Assembly: GCA_965371805.1 (NCBI GenBank) | Contig: CBDUZW010000024.1 | Coordinates: 1-57,652 of the forward strand | Length of the DNA stretch: 57,652 nucleotides | Direction: 5' to 3' | From: JAOZTV01 sp965371805 | Lineage (GTDB): Bacteria > Acidobacteriota > Aminicenantia > UBA2199 | Shown: positions 8,244 to 17,492 of the stretch, one piece after another | Position numbering within the stretch: position 1 is the stretch's first letter | How the letters are laid out: the number at the start of each line of letters is the position of its first letter | Made by a program: the position numbers and the translations under genes | The notes under the pieces: model-generated | Told to the model about the DNA's origin: nothing | The model's input: the letters and a program-made list of their open reading frames with translations, nothing else | The model's database searches: none

Positions 8244-9260
8244 ATGAAAACTATATATATCTGTTTAATGTTCTTAATAATGGGTCCCGGCTTGTTTGCT
8301 GAAAGTCGGATAACCCTTTCAGAATTAACATATCCAAAAAAAATATCTATTGGTGAGAAAAATATATATATTAGTGAAAAATCATCTGTTCATATATACT
8401 CTAAGAAGGATTTGAAATATATAACAAGTTTTGGAAGTAAGGGAGAGGGACCTCAGGAATATCTTCTTAATTCAATGAGTGGATTTGCAAATATCAGAAT
8501 GAATACGTCAATTGAGAATATTGTAATCACCAGTTTATCAAAGGTAACAATTTATTCATTAAATGGAGTTTATCAAAAAACAATAAAAATTCCATCCACT
8601 TATTTTCAAGTTATACCACTTAAAGAAAAATACCTTGTATGGACTGATCTTATTGATAAAAAAAACAACAGATTCAGGATATTAAATATTGCTGATAAAA
8701 AACTTGAGAAATTAAATGAATTTATTCGACCCCCCCATGATCTTGATGCAATAAAAGGCTTATTTTATTACCGTACATACTATGGATTTAAACAGTATAA
8801 TAATAAAATTTATGTCTGTCACTCCGGTGATTTTAGTATTGATGTTTTTGATACCAATGGCAGAAAAACCGGTGAAATCAAACATATGGTTGAAAAAATA
8901 AAATTCACCAAAGAAGATGGTGCAGCAATAATTAATCAATTAAAATTGGATCAACCGGCGGTATATAAATATTTTGCAAAAAAAATATTTTTCCCTGAAA
9001 ATTTTCCGGCAATCAGATCCTTCAGGGTAGTAGATGATAAAATATATGTCTTTACATACAATAATCGGAATGGGAAAACCCAATGTCTGGTATTTAATTT
9101 AAATGGCAATTTATTAAAAGATACCTTTATCTTTTTAAAAGAGATATCCATACGAAAGTGGTTTCCTTTTGAAATCAAGGATAATAAGGTATATCAGCTT
9201 GTGGAGAATGAAGATGCTGAAGAATGGGAACTGGTGGTATCAAAAATAGATAAATCTTAA
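8244..9260 (+). CDS. Exported six-bladed beta-propeller protein (GEGPQE type)
   Basis: This 338-residue protein has a signal peptide (1-19) and the family hallmark FGSKGEGPQEY (63-73), followed by NHL-like blades. The motif (F/I)GxxGEGPxEF defines the six-bladed propellers common in Bacteroidota and Acidobacteriota, which have no known enzymatic role and are often lipoproteins or exported. The C-terminus (YQLVENEDAEEWELVVSKI) is the same tail as in the paralogues at 43318, 44573 and 45771. Its coupling to a thioredoxin-like protein suggests a secreted complex, but the ligand is unknown. Confidence 0.75.
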   Translation: MKTIYICLMFLIMGPGLFAESRITLSELTYPKKISIGEKNIYISEKSSVHIYSKKDLKYITSFGSKGEGPQEYLLNSMSGFANIRMNTSIENIVITSLSKVTIYSLNGVYQKTIKIPSTYFQVIPLKEKYLVWTDLIDKKNNRFRILNIADKKLEKLNEFIRPPHDLDAIKGLFYYRTYYGFKQYNNKIYVCHSGDFSIDVFDTNGRKTGEIKHMVEKIKFTKEDGAAIINQLKLDQPAVYKYFAKKIFFPENFPAIRSFRVVDDKIYVFTYNNRNGKTQCLVFNLNGNLLKDTFIFLKEISIRKWFPFEIKDNKVYQLVENEDAEEWELVVSKIDKS

Positions 9261-9285
9261 TGGGACAAATATTATATCTTATGAT

Positions 9286-9420
9286 TTATATTATCAATAA
9301 ACTTTTTTTTATTTTTCTCTTAAAGGTTTTTACAACATAAACTTTATCTCCAATCACAGCAAAATGAAGAGAATCTGGAATCAATAAAACTGTCTCCAGT
9401 TTTGAATATAAATCAGGATC
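9286..9420 (-). pseudogene. Remnant of a propeller gene directly behind the AraC-type regulator
   Basis: On the minus strand, the 44 codons after the stop of the AraC-type regulator stay open in the same frame. They read coding-like peptide including IPDSLHFAVIGDKVYVVK, then stop at 9286-9288. This resembles VMPDSLNYCVDDNKIYIEK in the propeller at 43318, so it is best read as a propeller fragment. A read-through extension of the regulator is the alternative and is less likely. Confidence 0.35.
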
Positions 9421-12165
9421 TTATTTTGTGAGTTTAGTATCTGGTTTTTCAGCTTTTTGTTTTCTGTATTGAGTTGGTGTTAACCGGGTTATTTTTTTAA
9501 AAGCCCTGTTAAATGAAACATTGGAATTGAATCCAACCTCATATGCAATATCTAAAATAGTAGACTCTTTTTTTTCAGCTCTGCACAACATCCTTTTTGC
9601 ATCCTCTATTCGATAGGAATTGATGAGATCCCAGAAACTTAATTTCATTTTTTCATTTATTACCTGGGATAATTTATGAGAGGAGATGTCAATCCTTTTT
9701 GCAAAATTCTGTAATGATATATCATCCTCCAGATAAATTTTTTTTAGATTTAACTGTTGATTAATTTTTTGCAGGATTTTATTGGCTTCTTCTTCATCAA
9801 GTGTTGAGCTCTTATACTTATTATTTGTTTTTTTATAATAAAGAAATTTTCTAACAGAAATAATACTAACCACAATTAATACCAGTATAAAAATCAGCAG
9901 CATAAGTTTAAATCTTGAACTTTGAAAAAAAAATTCTCTGATAACAAACTCTCTTGTATCCCCTTCATTATTCCAAACCCCATGACTATTGGAAGCAATT
10001 ACCTTAAAACTATACTTTCCTTCGGGTAAATTATAATATGATACTTTTCTTTGATTAAATTTTTTAATTTCCTGCCAATCCGTATCATATCCAAATAATT
10101 TATATTTGATACGTAAGTTTTCCGGAGAGATGAATGTGGAAACTGAAAAGGAAAATGAAATATTTTTTATATTCCAAAACTCCAGTTTATCAAAGGGAAT
10201 TTTTTTAGAATCTATTCTGACATCTTTTATCAAAACCCCCGGAGGAACATCATTGATTTTTAATTGAGATGAATTTATCTCTATAATACCTTTATTTGTA
10301 CCAAACCAGAGTTTATCTTTATCAAAACTTAATATGCCGTTCTTTGAACTATTGGTGCATTTATCACTTTCCATACCATCGGATATGCCGAATTTTACTC
10401 CTTCAATTTTTTCTATTTTCCCGTCTGAAAAATCTTTCAACAGGTTTAATGATATTCTTTGTATACCCTGGGAACTGCTTATCCAAAGGTGTCCCATTCC
10501 ATCTTCGGTAATGCTAAATATTGTGTCAGAAGTTAATCCATTTTTTTTAGTAATATTAGTAATATTATCTCCATCAATCCTGAACAAACCAAATTTATGA
10601 GAACCTGCCCATATAATACCTTGACTATCCTTAAATAGAGAATATATTTTTTTTTTTTTAACTTGAAATTTTAATAATTTATTTTCTTTTATTATAAAAA
10701 CCCCTTTGCTGCTACCAATCATCAATTTTCCCTTTTTTATTTCAAGAGCATCATATGTGGAAAAATATGGTTTTCTATTCAAACCTTCAAATCGCTCTAT
10801 AAAGTCACCTTTTAATTTAAATAAACCATAAGAACTACCCAGCCATATATTGTCCATTTGATCATTTAATATAAAATGAACACCTCCTTTAAAATAATGC
10901 TGAGATTCGGAGAGATGAACAAGTCTATTTTTCTTTAAAACATATACACCTTTATATAGGGTTCCTATTATAAGTTCTCCTGATTTATTCTCAGCAATTG
11001 ATGTAATTCCATTTTCAGGAGTTGGAAGAAGATTTAAAAAAGGAATAAATTTTTTTCCTGAAAATTTATAAAGAGTTCCATATCTGGAACCAACCCAAAT
11101 ATTTTTTTTTTTATCCTTATAAATAGATAATGATAAGGATGGCAGTCCATCATCTATCGAATATTTCTTAAAAACAGGATTACGCAACCTCTTTAATCCT
11201 GAATTTTCAGTCCCAATCCATATGCTACCCTCTCTCCCTTCATAAAGACAATTAATAGAATCATTAAATAATATCTTATCTATTTTTATTTCCCCATTGA
11301 CATCAAATTGAATCTTATTTAATCCTTTTTGTGTTCCAATGAATGTATTCCCATCTGAATCGGTTAACAGAGAGTTTACAACATTATAAGAAAGTCCATC
11401 TTCAATAGAAACAAGTCTTTCACCCCCATTACGGCCCAAAATAATTAAACCATTGTCTGTCCCGATTAACAGGTCCTTATTTTTGTTTTCAGCCAGAGCA
11501 TTAAGAGAGGTTTCTTTTTTTATGAGATTAATCTTCTGTTTTATATTTTTACGATTAGCGACCTTGTATAAACCGGAATCATAGGACGTAACCCATAAGT
11601 TATTAAAGGAGTCTAATAATATAGCGGATATAGACTTCATTTTTTTTTTATCTTTATTTGACAGATATGGGATATATTTCCCCTCTTTAAAGCAGATCAA
11701 TGAAGATTTCCCCCCCCCAATCCATAGGTTAGAATAATGGTCCTCCAAAATAGCATTGGCTAAAAAATAACTCTGGTTTTTGAGTTTGACCAATTTGTAC
11801 TCTCCTGTATCAGGTTGAACGCATATAAGTCCAGGTGCACGACCAATCCATACCTGATCTTTTTTGTCCGTATATACCTTGAACATATTATTAAGATGTA
11901 ATCGACCCAGATCAAAACCTTCGAAATTTAAGCCATCAAATGTGACAATCCCTCCATTAAATGTCGCCAGCCAGAGAAGGCCATTTCTGCTTTGGGAAAT
12001 TGAATTTACAGCTTCATTGGATATTCCATTAATCACATTCCAATCATCTAATATATATTGATTTAAAGGTATTTTTGATTCAAGTGGAAATAAGTTTAAA
12101 GCGAAAAAGAAAAAAAACAGACATATGAATAAAATCTTCCTGTTAATCTTCTGAAAATACATCAT
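9421..12165 (-). CDS. Transmembrane propeller sensor fused to an AraC DNA-binding domain
   Basis: This protein of about 914 residues has a signal/anchor near the N-terminus. A long run of two-component-regulator propeller repeats (LWLATFNGGIVTFDG, IWIGTENSGLKRL, and more) fills about residues 30-640. A Y_Y_Y domain follows (IKYKLFGYDTDWQEIKKF...YYNLPEGKYSFKVIASN), then one membrane helix (FKLMLLIFILVLIVVSIISV), a short linker, and a C-terminal AraC-type double HTH (ISLQNFAKRIDISSHKLSQV...ILDIAYEVGFNSNVSFNRAF). Bacteroides hybrid two-component systems share the sensor and HTH, but here the histidine kinase and receiver are absent. It would bind DNA from the membrane. The ATG at 12165 was chosen over a TTG at 12177. 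It is convergent with the propeller operon at 7221-9260. Confidence 0.85.
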   Translation of the reverse strand: MMYFQKINRKILFICLFFFFFALNLFPLESKIPLNQYILDDWNVINGISNEAVNSISQSRNGLLWLATFNGGIVTFDGLNFEGFDLGRLHLNNMFKVYTDKKDQVWIGRAPGLICVQPDTGEYKLVKLKNQSYFLANAILEDHYSNLWIGGGKSSLICFKEGKYIPYLSNKDKKKMKSISAILLDSFNNLWVTSYDSGLYKVANRKNIKQKINLIKKETSLNALAENKNKDLLIGTDNGLIILGRNGGERLVSIEDGLSYNVVNSLLTDSDGNTFIGTQKGLNKIQFDVNGEIKIDKILFNDSINCLYEGREGSIWIGTENSGLKRLRNPVFKKYSIDDGLPSLSLSIYKDKKKNIWVGSRYGTLYKFSGKKFIPFLNLLPTPENGITSIAENKSGELIIGTLYKGVYVLKKNRLVHLSESQHYFKGGVHFILNDQMDNIWLGSSYGLFKLKGDFIERFEGLNRKPYFSTYDALEIKKGKLMIGSSKGVFIIKENKLLKFQVKKKKIYSLFKDSQGIIWAGSHKFGLFRIDGDNITNITKKNGLTSDTIFSITEDGMGHLWISSSQGIQRISLNLLKDFSDGKIEKIEGVKFGISDGMESDKCTNSSKNGILSFDKDKLWFGTNKGIIEINSSQLKINDVPPGVLIKDVRIDSKKIPFDKLEFWNIKNISFSFSVSTFISPENLRIKYKLFGYDTDWQEIKKFNQRKVSYYNLPEGKYSFKVIASNSHGVWNNEGDTREFVIREFFFQSSRFKLMLLIFILVLIVVSIISVRKFLYYKKTNNKYKSSTLDEEEANKILQKINQQLNLKKIYLEDDISLQNFAKRIDISSHKLSQVINEKMKLSFWDLINSYRIEDAKRMLCRAEKKESTILDIAYEVGFNSNVSFNRAFKKITRLTPTQYRKQKAEKPDTKLTK

Positions 12166-12225
12166 ATATAGTATCAAAAATTATTACTTAGTTCAAGAAA
12201 TCAGAAAATAAAATAATTTATCCAT

Positions 12226-12353
12226 TTCAATGTCTGGCTGGACGGAAAATAATTGTTTTTACAAGTTTAAGGGAAGGTTATTATAGAACTTATTGGGTAT
12301 CAACCGGAATTATTGAGAAATTAAGAAAGGAATTTCATTTTTTATACGTTTGA
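12226..12353 (+). pseudogene. 3' remnant of a PD40 propeller gene
   Basis: Frameshifted coding sequence reads WLDGKYLFF in one frame and then REGYYRTYWVSTGIIEKLRK in another, ending at a TGA (12351-12353). The second part matches the conserved C-terminal tail YWVSTEIITKLKP of the PD40 genes at 6953 and 18546. No start or upstream part remains. It lies between the AraC-type regulator and the beta-lactamase operon on the plus strand. Confidence 0.7.
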
Positions 12354-12377
12354 TTTTCTTTAAAATATAAAATCAGT

Positions 12378-12469
12378 TAACTTCAAATGTTAAAGCCAAA
12401 CATTTTATAAAATGTTTATATAAAAAAAACCATATGGCAGCTGTATTTGAAAAAAAACATTAACAATGT
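12378..12469. promoter_or_regulatory. Cluster of inverted repeats upstream of the 12.5 kb operon
   Basis: Three inverted repeats lie in 92 bases: TTAAC/GTTAA (about 12378-12393), a perfect 20-base palindrome made of AAACATTTTA and its complement (12398-12417), and ACATT-AAC-AATGT (12457-12469). All share an ACATT/AATGT theme and end just before the promoter at 12480. They could be operator sites. A hairpin is possible, but no U-run follows on the plus strand to make a terminator. Confidence 0.4.
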
Positions 12470-12479
12470 ATAAATCCTT

Positions 12480-12508
12480 TTGACTAAGATTAATTTCATC
12501 CTTATACT
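12480..12508 (+). promoter_or_regulatory. Promoter of the beta-lactamase/MBL/PD40 operon
   Basis: TTGACT (12480-12485), 17-base spacer and TATACT (12503-12508) make a good sigma-70-type promoter. The expected start is near 12515, giving a leader of about 40 bases before the ATG at 12555, which has an AAGGAG ribosome binding site. No TGACA-N2-TGTCA box is present here. Confidence 0.65.
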
Positions 12509-12554
12509 GAAATATAAATCTTTATTAGAAAATTAAATTAAGGAGTTATATATT

Positions 12555-14393
12555 ATGTTTAACAAAAAAAATCTATTAATCAAGTCGTTTATTATTTGTA
12601 TTTTGTTTTCTTTTTTTTGTGATATCACATTATTATCTCAGACAAAAGAGAACAATGCTCAAACAATAGAGAAGCAAATTCATAAAGTTGAAACCGGACT
12701 TTTACCCCAAAATGTTTTTGAAGGAGAACCCGGTTATTCTATTAAAAAAAGAATGAAATTTTATGATGTTCCCGGTATCAGTATCACTGTTATAAAAGAC
12801 TATAAAGTTTTATGGACAAAATATTACGGTGTTGCAGATAGAGAATTGAATATTCCAGTTACTGATAAAACACTTTTTAATGTGGGATCTTTAAGTAAAG
12901 GTGTTGCAGCACTCACAGTCTTATCTTTAGTGGAACAGGGCAAAGTCAATTTAGAAGAAGACATAAACAAAAAATTAGTTTCCTGGAAGGTTCCCATGAA
13001 CAAATATACAGCGAGGGCAATTATAACGCCAAAATTATTGATGAATCACAGTGGTGGAATAATACGTCAATATGGTCAAATCTATACGAGGGAAAATTTT
13101 CCAACCATTACTCAATACTTGAAAGGTGAATTGCCCGCTAAAACAAAACCAACAATTGCTGATAGAGTTCCTGGAACAGAATTTTTATATTCAAATTCAG
13201 GTTATGCAATTCTTCAACAAATGGTTGAAGATGTTACCGGGAAACCATTCTATATAATTGGGAAACAGAATGTTTTTGATGTTTTAGAGATGAATAATAC
13301 ATCTTTTCAGCAACCTATTTCTTCTGAAGCAAAAAAAAATGCAGCAGCAGCACATGTAAGCAATAGAGTTCTTTCAAAAAAACGTTATTTTTCGCCAAAT
13401 GCTGCTGCAAGCGGGTTATGGACAACTACTTATGATTATGCAAAATATGTTATTGAATTACAAAAGTCATTTCAGGGAAGATCAAATAAAATAATTTCAC
13501 GAAGTTTAACAGAGCAGATGCTAAATTCACATATTTCGACACCCTATGGTTTAGGTGTATTTATTATGAAGATGGGTAATGAAATATATTTTTCACATGC
13601 CGGGGATAATTACGGTTTTTTTGCCAGATTTGTTTCTCATAGGACTGATGGAAATGCTGTAATTATTTTTACTAATACAAGCAGTTCTTCCGGAATACTT
13701 AATGAGATTACCAGAGCTGTTGCAAAAACTTATAAATGGAATAGTTACCTTCCAAAAATCTATAAACTGGACAATATAAGCAAAAAAGAAAAGTTAAAAT
13801 TAACCGGGAGATATAAATACGGAACAGATCAATTGATTGAAGTTGTTTTGCAAGATGAAAATTTATTTTTTATTGATGGTGAGAAGGAACAATTATTTCA
13901 TATTGGGAAAAATACATTTAAAGTAAAAAGAAAAACTGGAGAAATCAAATTTTATAAAGATGATAATAATAATTTAAGTAGAGCAGAATTTACTTTTGCA
14001 AATAATATGAGCAGGCAGAAAAAAATAGCTCTAAAAATGAAAAAAAATGAAAAAATTCCAAGAAATTTACTCGATGAAGGAAAATATATTAAAGCTGCAG
14101 TTGCATATAGAAAAATACATAAAAAAAAACCACAGGATTATTCTGTTTCAGAAAACCGTTTAAATAGATTAGGTTATCAGTACTTAAGACAAAATAAACC
14201 GACACATGCACTTTGTGTATTTAAAATAAATATTGAATTTTATCCTAACTCTGCAAATGCTTACGATAGCTATGCAGAAGCTCTTATGAAAGATGGTGAT
14301 ATTGAAAATGCTATAAAAAACTATAAAAAATCTATTGAATTAAATCCAAACTTGCAAAATGCAATTGAGATGTTGAAAAAATTAAAAAAGTAA
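12555..14393 (+). CDS. Exported serine beta-lactamase-fold hydrolase with TPR tail
   Basis: This 612-residue protein has a signal peptide (1-29). The serine hydrolase domain (about 50-400) carries the SxxK motif SLSK (112-115) in FNVGSLSKGVAAL, the YxN-type motif YSNSGY (212-217) and a C-terminal HAG motif (YFSHAGDNYG). This is the class C/esterase/DD-peptidase-like family, which covers peptidases and esterases as well as beta-lactamases. A linker and TPR repeats follow (about 495-612, NAYDSYAEALMKDGDIENAI). The combination with TPRs is known in Acidobacteriota-like genomes; substrates are unknown. The signal peptide closely resembles that of the ankyrin-PD40 protein at 15741. It heads a run of plus-strand genes to 19545. 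Confidence 0.85.
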   Translation: MFNKKNLLIKSFIICILFSFFCDITLLSQTKENNAQTIEKQIHKVETGLLPQNVFEGEPGYSIKKRMKFYDVPGISITVIKDYKVLWTKYYGVADRELNIPVTDKTLFNVGSLSKGVAALTVLSLVEQGKVNLEEDINKKLVSWKVPMNKYTARAIITPKLLMNHSGGIIRQYGQIYTRENFPTITQYLKGELPAKTKPTIADRVPGTEFLYSNSGYAILQQMVEDVTGKPFYIIGKQNVFDVLEMNNTSFQQPISSEAKKNAAAAHVSNRVLSKKRYFSPNAAASGLWTTTYDYAKYVIELQKSFQGRSNKIISRSLTEQMLNSHISTPYGLGVFIMKMGNEIYFSHAGDNYGFFARFVSHRTDGNAVIIFTNTSSSSGILNEITRAVAKTYKWNSYLPKIYKLDNISKKEKLKLTGRYKYGTDQLIEVVLQDENLFFIDGEKEQLFHIGKNTFKVKRKTGEIKFYKDDNNNLSRAEFTFANNMSRQKKIALKMKKNEKIPRNLLDEGKYIKAAVAYRKIHKKKPQDYSVSENRLNRLGYQYLRQNKPTHALCVFKINIEFYPNSANAYDSYAEALMKDGDIENAIKNYKKSIELNPNLQNAIEMLKKLKK

Positions 14394-14437
14394 TTTAATG
14401 AGCTACAAATTTAAAAATATACTTTAAAGGAGAAAAA

Positions 14438-15715
14438 ATGTTAAAACCCAAAATTTTTATTATTATGATATTAACTGTTACATTAATTTCAGTGTTTGGA
14501 AAAGAACAAAAGAAAAACATTGAGGTTACTAAACTTAAAAAAAATGTCTATCGATTAACCTCAAAAATTCCATATTCTACTAACTTTCTGGCTTATGTCA
14601 GTAAGGATGGGATATTATTAGTAGATTCCGGACAACAGGCAACCGGTGATGAAATAAGAAATGTATTAAAGGAAATTGCCCCTGAGAATCATAAAATTAA
14701 ATATCTGATTAATACTCACGCCCATAAAGACCATACTGGGGGAAATTTTGCATTAGCAGGGGAACCGGTTATTATTGGCTCCAGCTTGTTAAAAAAAACT
14801 CTTCTATCTTACTCATATGTGCTTATGGAATTCCCTGATAATGCCCTTCCTCAAATATTATTTGAAGACCAGATGACTCTGGAATTTGGTGGGGAAGTAT
14901 TTAAATTATATTCAATCCCCGGATCTCATGATCAAACTGATATTATGGTACACCTGGTAAAATCAAAAATTGTATGTTTGGGGGATGTATCTTATGGCAT
15001 GTCCTTTCCCTCAGCCGATAACTATACCGGCAATTTTCTTAAATATCCGGAGGTGATTAATAGAGCATTGTCACTGATCCCCGAGGATGTTATTATTTTT
15101 TCAGGACATGGACGTGAGTCAAGTGTTGTTGAGTTAAGGCAGTATAGAGATATGATATCCGGGACAATAAACCTTGTAAAGGGAGAAATTGCAAAGGGCA
15201 ATACTGTAGATAAAATGATCAAGGAAGATTTTCTGAAAGATTGGGCAGCATATGGAAAAGGAGTTGCCGGCAGCCGTAACTCCTGGATATGGCAGTGTGC
15301 CAATGCTGGTCCCAGTAAAATTATCGGTTCACTTGCCGGTGAACTTTGTAAAGTATTGAAAAATGAAAATGCGGATAAAGCAATCGACAGATACTATGAA
15401 TTAAAAAAAAATTTTCCTGGAAGTTACGGTTTTAAGGATAAATGGCATTTATATAAAATCGGCAAATGGCTTATGGATAAGCATAAAAGGATTGATGATG
15501 CAATTAAAATCTTCAAATTGATGGAGAGGGAATTTTCAGATTACTGGTATGCGTATGATCGTCTGGGGGAAGGATATATGAGAAATGGGAATAAGAAGCT
15601 GGCAATTTTGAACTTTAAGAAATCCCTGAAATTAAAACCAAAAAATAAAAATGCTCAACAAAAACTGGAAGAATTAAAAAAAAATAATATGAACTACATG
15701 AAAAAATTGAATTAA
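14438..15715 (+). CDS. Exported metallo-beta-lactamase-fold hydrolase with TPR tail
   Basis: This 425-residue protein has a signal peptide (1-21), an MBL domain (about 28-230) and a TPR-like C-terminus (about 300-420, YAYDRLGEGYMRNGNKKLAI). Zinc ligands are visible: THAHKDH (93-99), a later His in PGSHDQTD, Asp in CLGDVSYG and His in FSGHGRES. The architecture matches the protein at 19836, and the tail resembles that of the serine hydrolase just upstream, so two unrelated hydrolase folds carry the same type of protein-interaction module. It follows that gene by 44 bases with an AAAGGAG ribosome binding site. Confidence 0.85.
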   Translation: MLKPKIFIIMILTVTLISVFGKEQKKNIEVTKLKKNVYRLTSKIPYSTNFLAYVSKDGILLVDSGQQATGDEIRNVLKEIAPENHKIKYLINTHAHKDHTGGNFALAGEPVIIGSSLLKKTLLSYSYVLMEFPDNALPQILFEDQMTLEFGGEVFKLYSIPGSHDQTDIMVHLVKSKIVCLGDVSYGMSFPSADNYTGNFLKYPEVINRALSLIPEDVIIFSGHGRESSVVELRQYRDMISGTINLVKGEIAKGNTVDKMIKEDFLKDWAAYGKGVAGSRNSWIWQCANAGPSKIIGSLAGELCKVLKNENADKAIDRYYELKKNFPGSYGFKDKWHLYKIGKWLMDKHKRIDDAIKIFKLMEREFSDYWYAYDRLGEGYMRNGNKKLAILNFKKSLKLKPKNKNAQQKLEELKKNNMNYMKKLN

Positions 15716-15740
15716 TGTAAAATATATAAAGGAGAAGAAT

Positions 15741-17468
15741 ATGTTTAGAAAAAAAAATCTGTCAATCCCGGTATTCATAATTTGTATTATGTTTGCATTC
15801 TTTTATAATACTACTCTATTTTCTCAGACAAAAAATGAAAAATCAGAAAAATTAAAAAAGCAAAGAACTGAAAATCTTTTTAATGCAGTACTTCATGGTG
15901 ATCTGAAAAAAACAAAAGAGATTATAAAAAGAGAACCCGGGTTGATTCATATTAAAGATGTTGGAAAAAGTGGATTATTACGGCATGCTGTATTAAAAAG
16001 GAACATTCAAATGGTTGCTTTATTAATAAAAATGGGCCTTGATCCAAATGACGATGATAGAGGAATGACGGCTCTTGAAACAGCAGTAGCTATAAACGAT
16101 TTTAATATTGTTAAACTACTGATTAACCAATTCAGAGCAGATGTTAATAGAAAAGGAAAATGGGAAATAACGCCAATATTAACTGCAGCTGAGACAGGAA
16201 ACAAGTTGATTGTTGACTTCCTTTTAAAAAAAGGGGCAAGATACCCGGTTATTAAAGAAGAGATTAATTTGCAAATGGGAGATGCCCTTTCTGCAGGATT
16301 AAGCAATATATTGGATGTTATTGTTCAAAGTGGGCACAAAATAAATTATAAATTCAAGAATAAATTTAATAATTCATTTTTGCATCTGGCAGCAAAGGGA
16401 GGTCTTATTAAATGGTTGAAATTGTTGCTGGATAAAGGATTAAATATAGATCAGAAAAACAATGATGGCTGGGCACCTCTTCATTTTGCTGTATTATCTG
16501 GAGATATAAAGACTATCGATTATTTGATCAAAAGAAAATGTAATAAGAATATCCTGACATTAAGGGGTGAAAATCCTTTTAATATTGCTGAAAAATTTCA
16601 TAAAAATGAATTACTTAAAAAATTAAAAGTGAGAGATTTTAATATAGCTAAAATGCAGTTTCCAAAATTAACTTCAAAATATATTGATTCTGAATTACCT
16701 GTTACTAATCCAAAACCATTTTCTAATGGGATTGTTTCTCTGGAAAGTACAAGAGAACATGGACCCCTTAGTTTTTCTGCTGATTTTAAAACCCTATGCT
16801 GGATTGATACTCAGCGACATAAAAAGGGAATAAATAGATGCTTTATTATGAACAAAAAAGATGGGGTATGGAGCAAACCGGAAGTAGTGCTTAATGAAAT
16901 TACCTCGCCAGTTATCTCCCCGGATGGTCATCGAATTTATTTTCTGGCTAAACGTAAATTCCCCGATGGAAAATCTGCCAAAGATGATGATATCTATTAT
17001 GTAAATAGAATGAGTCAAAATAAATGGAGTGACTGGATAAATCTGGGATATGCTGTCAATTCAAAAAATAATGAGAGTTCTGTATCAGTTACTAAAAATA
17101 ATACAGTTTATTTTGAATATAATAACCAGATTTACCGGTCAATAATGAAGGATGGAAAATATCAGGCAAAAGAGAAGATACCGCCTATACTTGATAAGAA
17201 TCGTCCTCAAAAAGCACCATTTATTGCAGCTGATGAAAGTTATTTGATTTTTTGGTCCAATACAGGACGGTTTGATTTGTATATCAGTTTTCGTAATTCG
17301 GATGATTCCTGGACTTCTGCTGAAAATTTAGGTAAAAAGATTGGTCTTAAGAGTCTTTTTCTTTATCCTACTATTACGCCTGATAATAAGTATTTAATTT
17401 ATAATGTTTACAACAGGGGATACTTCTGGCAAGCCATAGACATATTTAGTAAACTTAAAAAAAAATAA
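15741..17468 (+). CDS. Exported ankyrin-repeat/PD40 propeller fusion
   Basis: This 575-residue protein has a signal peptide (1-29), about six ankyrin repeats (about 40-300; for example WAPLHFAVLSGDIKTIDYLI and LHLAAKGGLIKWLKLLLDKG), then PD40 propeller blades (about 320-570; ISPDGHRIYFLAKRKFPDG, ITPDNKYLIYNVYNRGYFW). I know of no function for this pairing; both halves are protein- or ligand-binding scaffolds. The PD40 half is closest to the neighbours at 17593 and 18613 and ends in a degenerate form of their tail (AIDIFSKLK). It starts 25 bases after the MBL gene with AAAGGAG, so it probably belongs to the same operon. Confidence 0.75.
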   Translation: MFRKKNLSIPVFIICIMFAFFYNTTLFSQTKNEKSEKLKKQRTENLFNAVLHGDLKKTKEIIKREPGLIHIKDVGKSGLLRHAVLKRNIQMVALLIKMGLDPNDDDRGMTALETAVAINDFNIVKLLINQFRADVNRKGKWEITPILTAAETGNKLIVDFLLKKGARYPVIKEEINLQMGDALSAGLSNILDVIVQSGHKINYKFKNKFNNSFLHLAAKGGLIKWLKLLLDKGLNIDQKNNDGWAPLHFAVLSGDIKTIDYLIKRKCNKNILTLRGENPFNIAEKFHKNELLKKLKVRDFNIAKMQFPKLTSKYIDSELPVTNPKPFSNGIVSLESTREHGPLSFSADFKTLCWIDTQRHKKGINRCFIMNKKDGVWSKPEVVLNEITSPVISPDGHRIYFLAKRKFPDGKSAKDDDIYYVNRMSQNKWSDWINLGYAVNSKNNESSVSVTKNNTVYFEYNNQIYRSIMKDGKYQAKEKIPPILDKNRPQKAPFIAADESYLIFWSNTGRFDLYISFRNSDDSWTSAENLGKKIGLKSLFLYPTITPDNKYLIYNVYNRGYFWQAIDIFSKLKKK

Positions 17469-17492
17469 TAAATTATAAAGGGTGAAAAAAAT

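Noticed and set aside
12555..14393. True class C antibiotic beta-lactamase
   Set aside because: SxxK and YxN also occur in esterases and DD-peptidases, and the TPR fusion and context do not point to resistance in particular.
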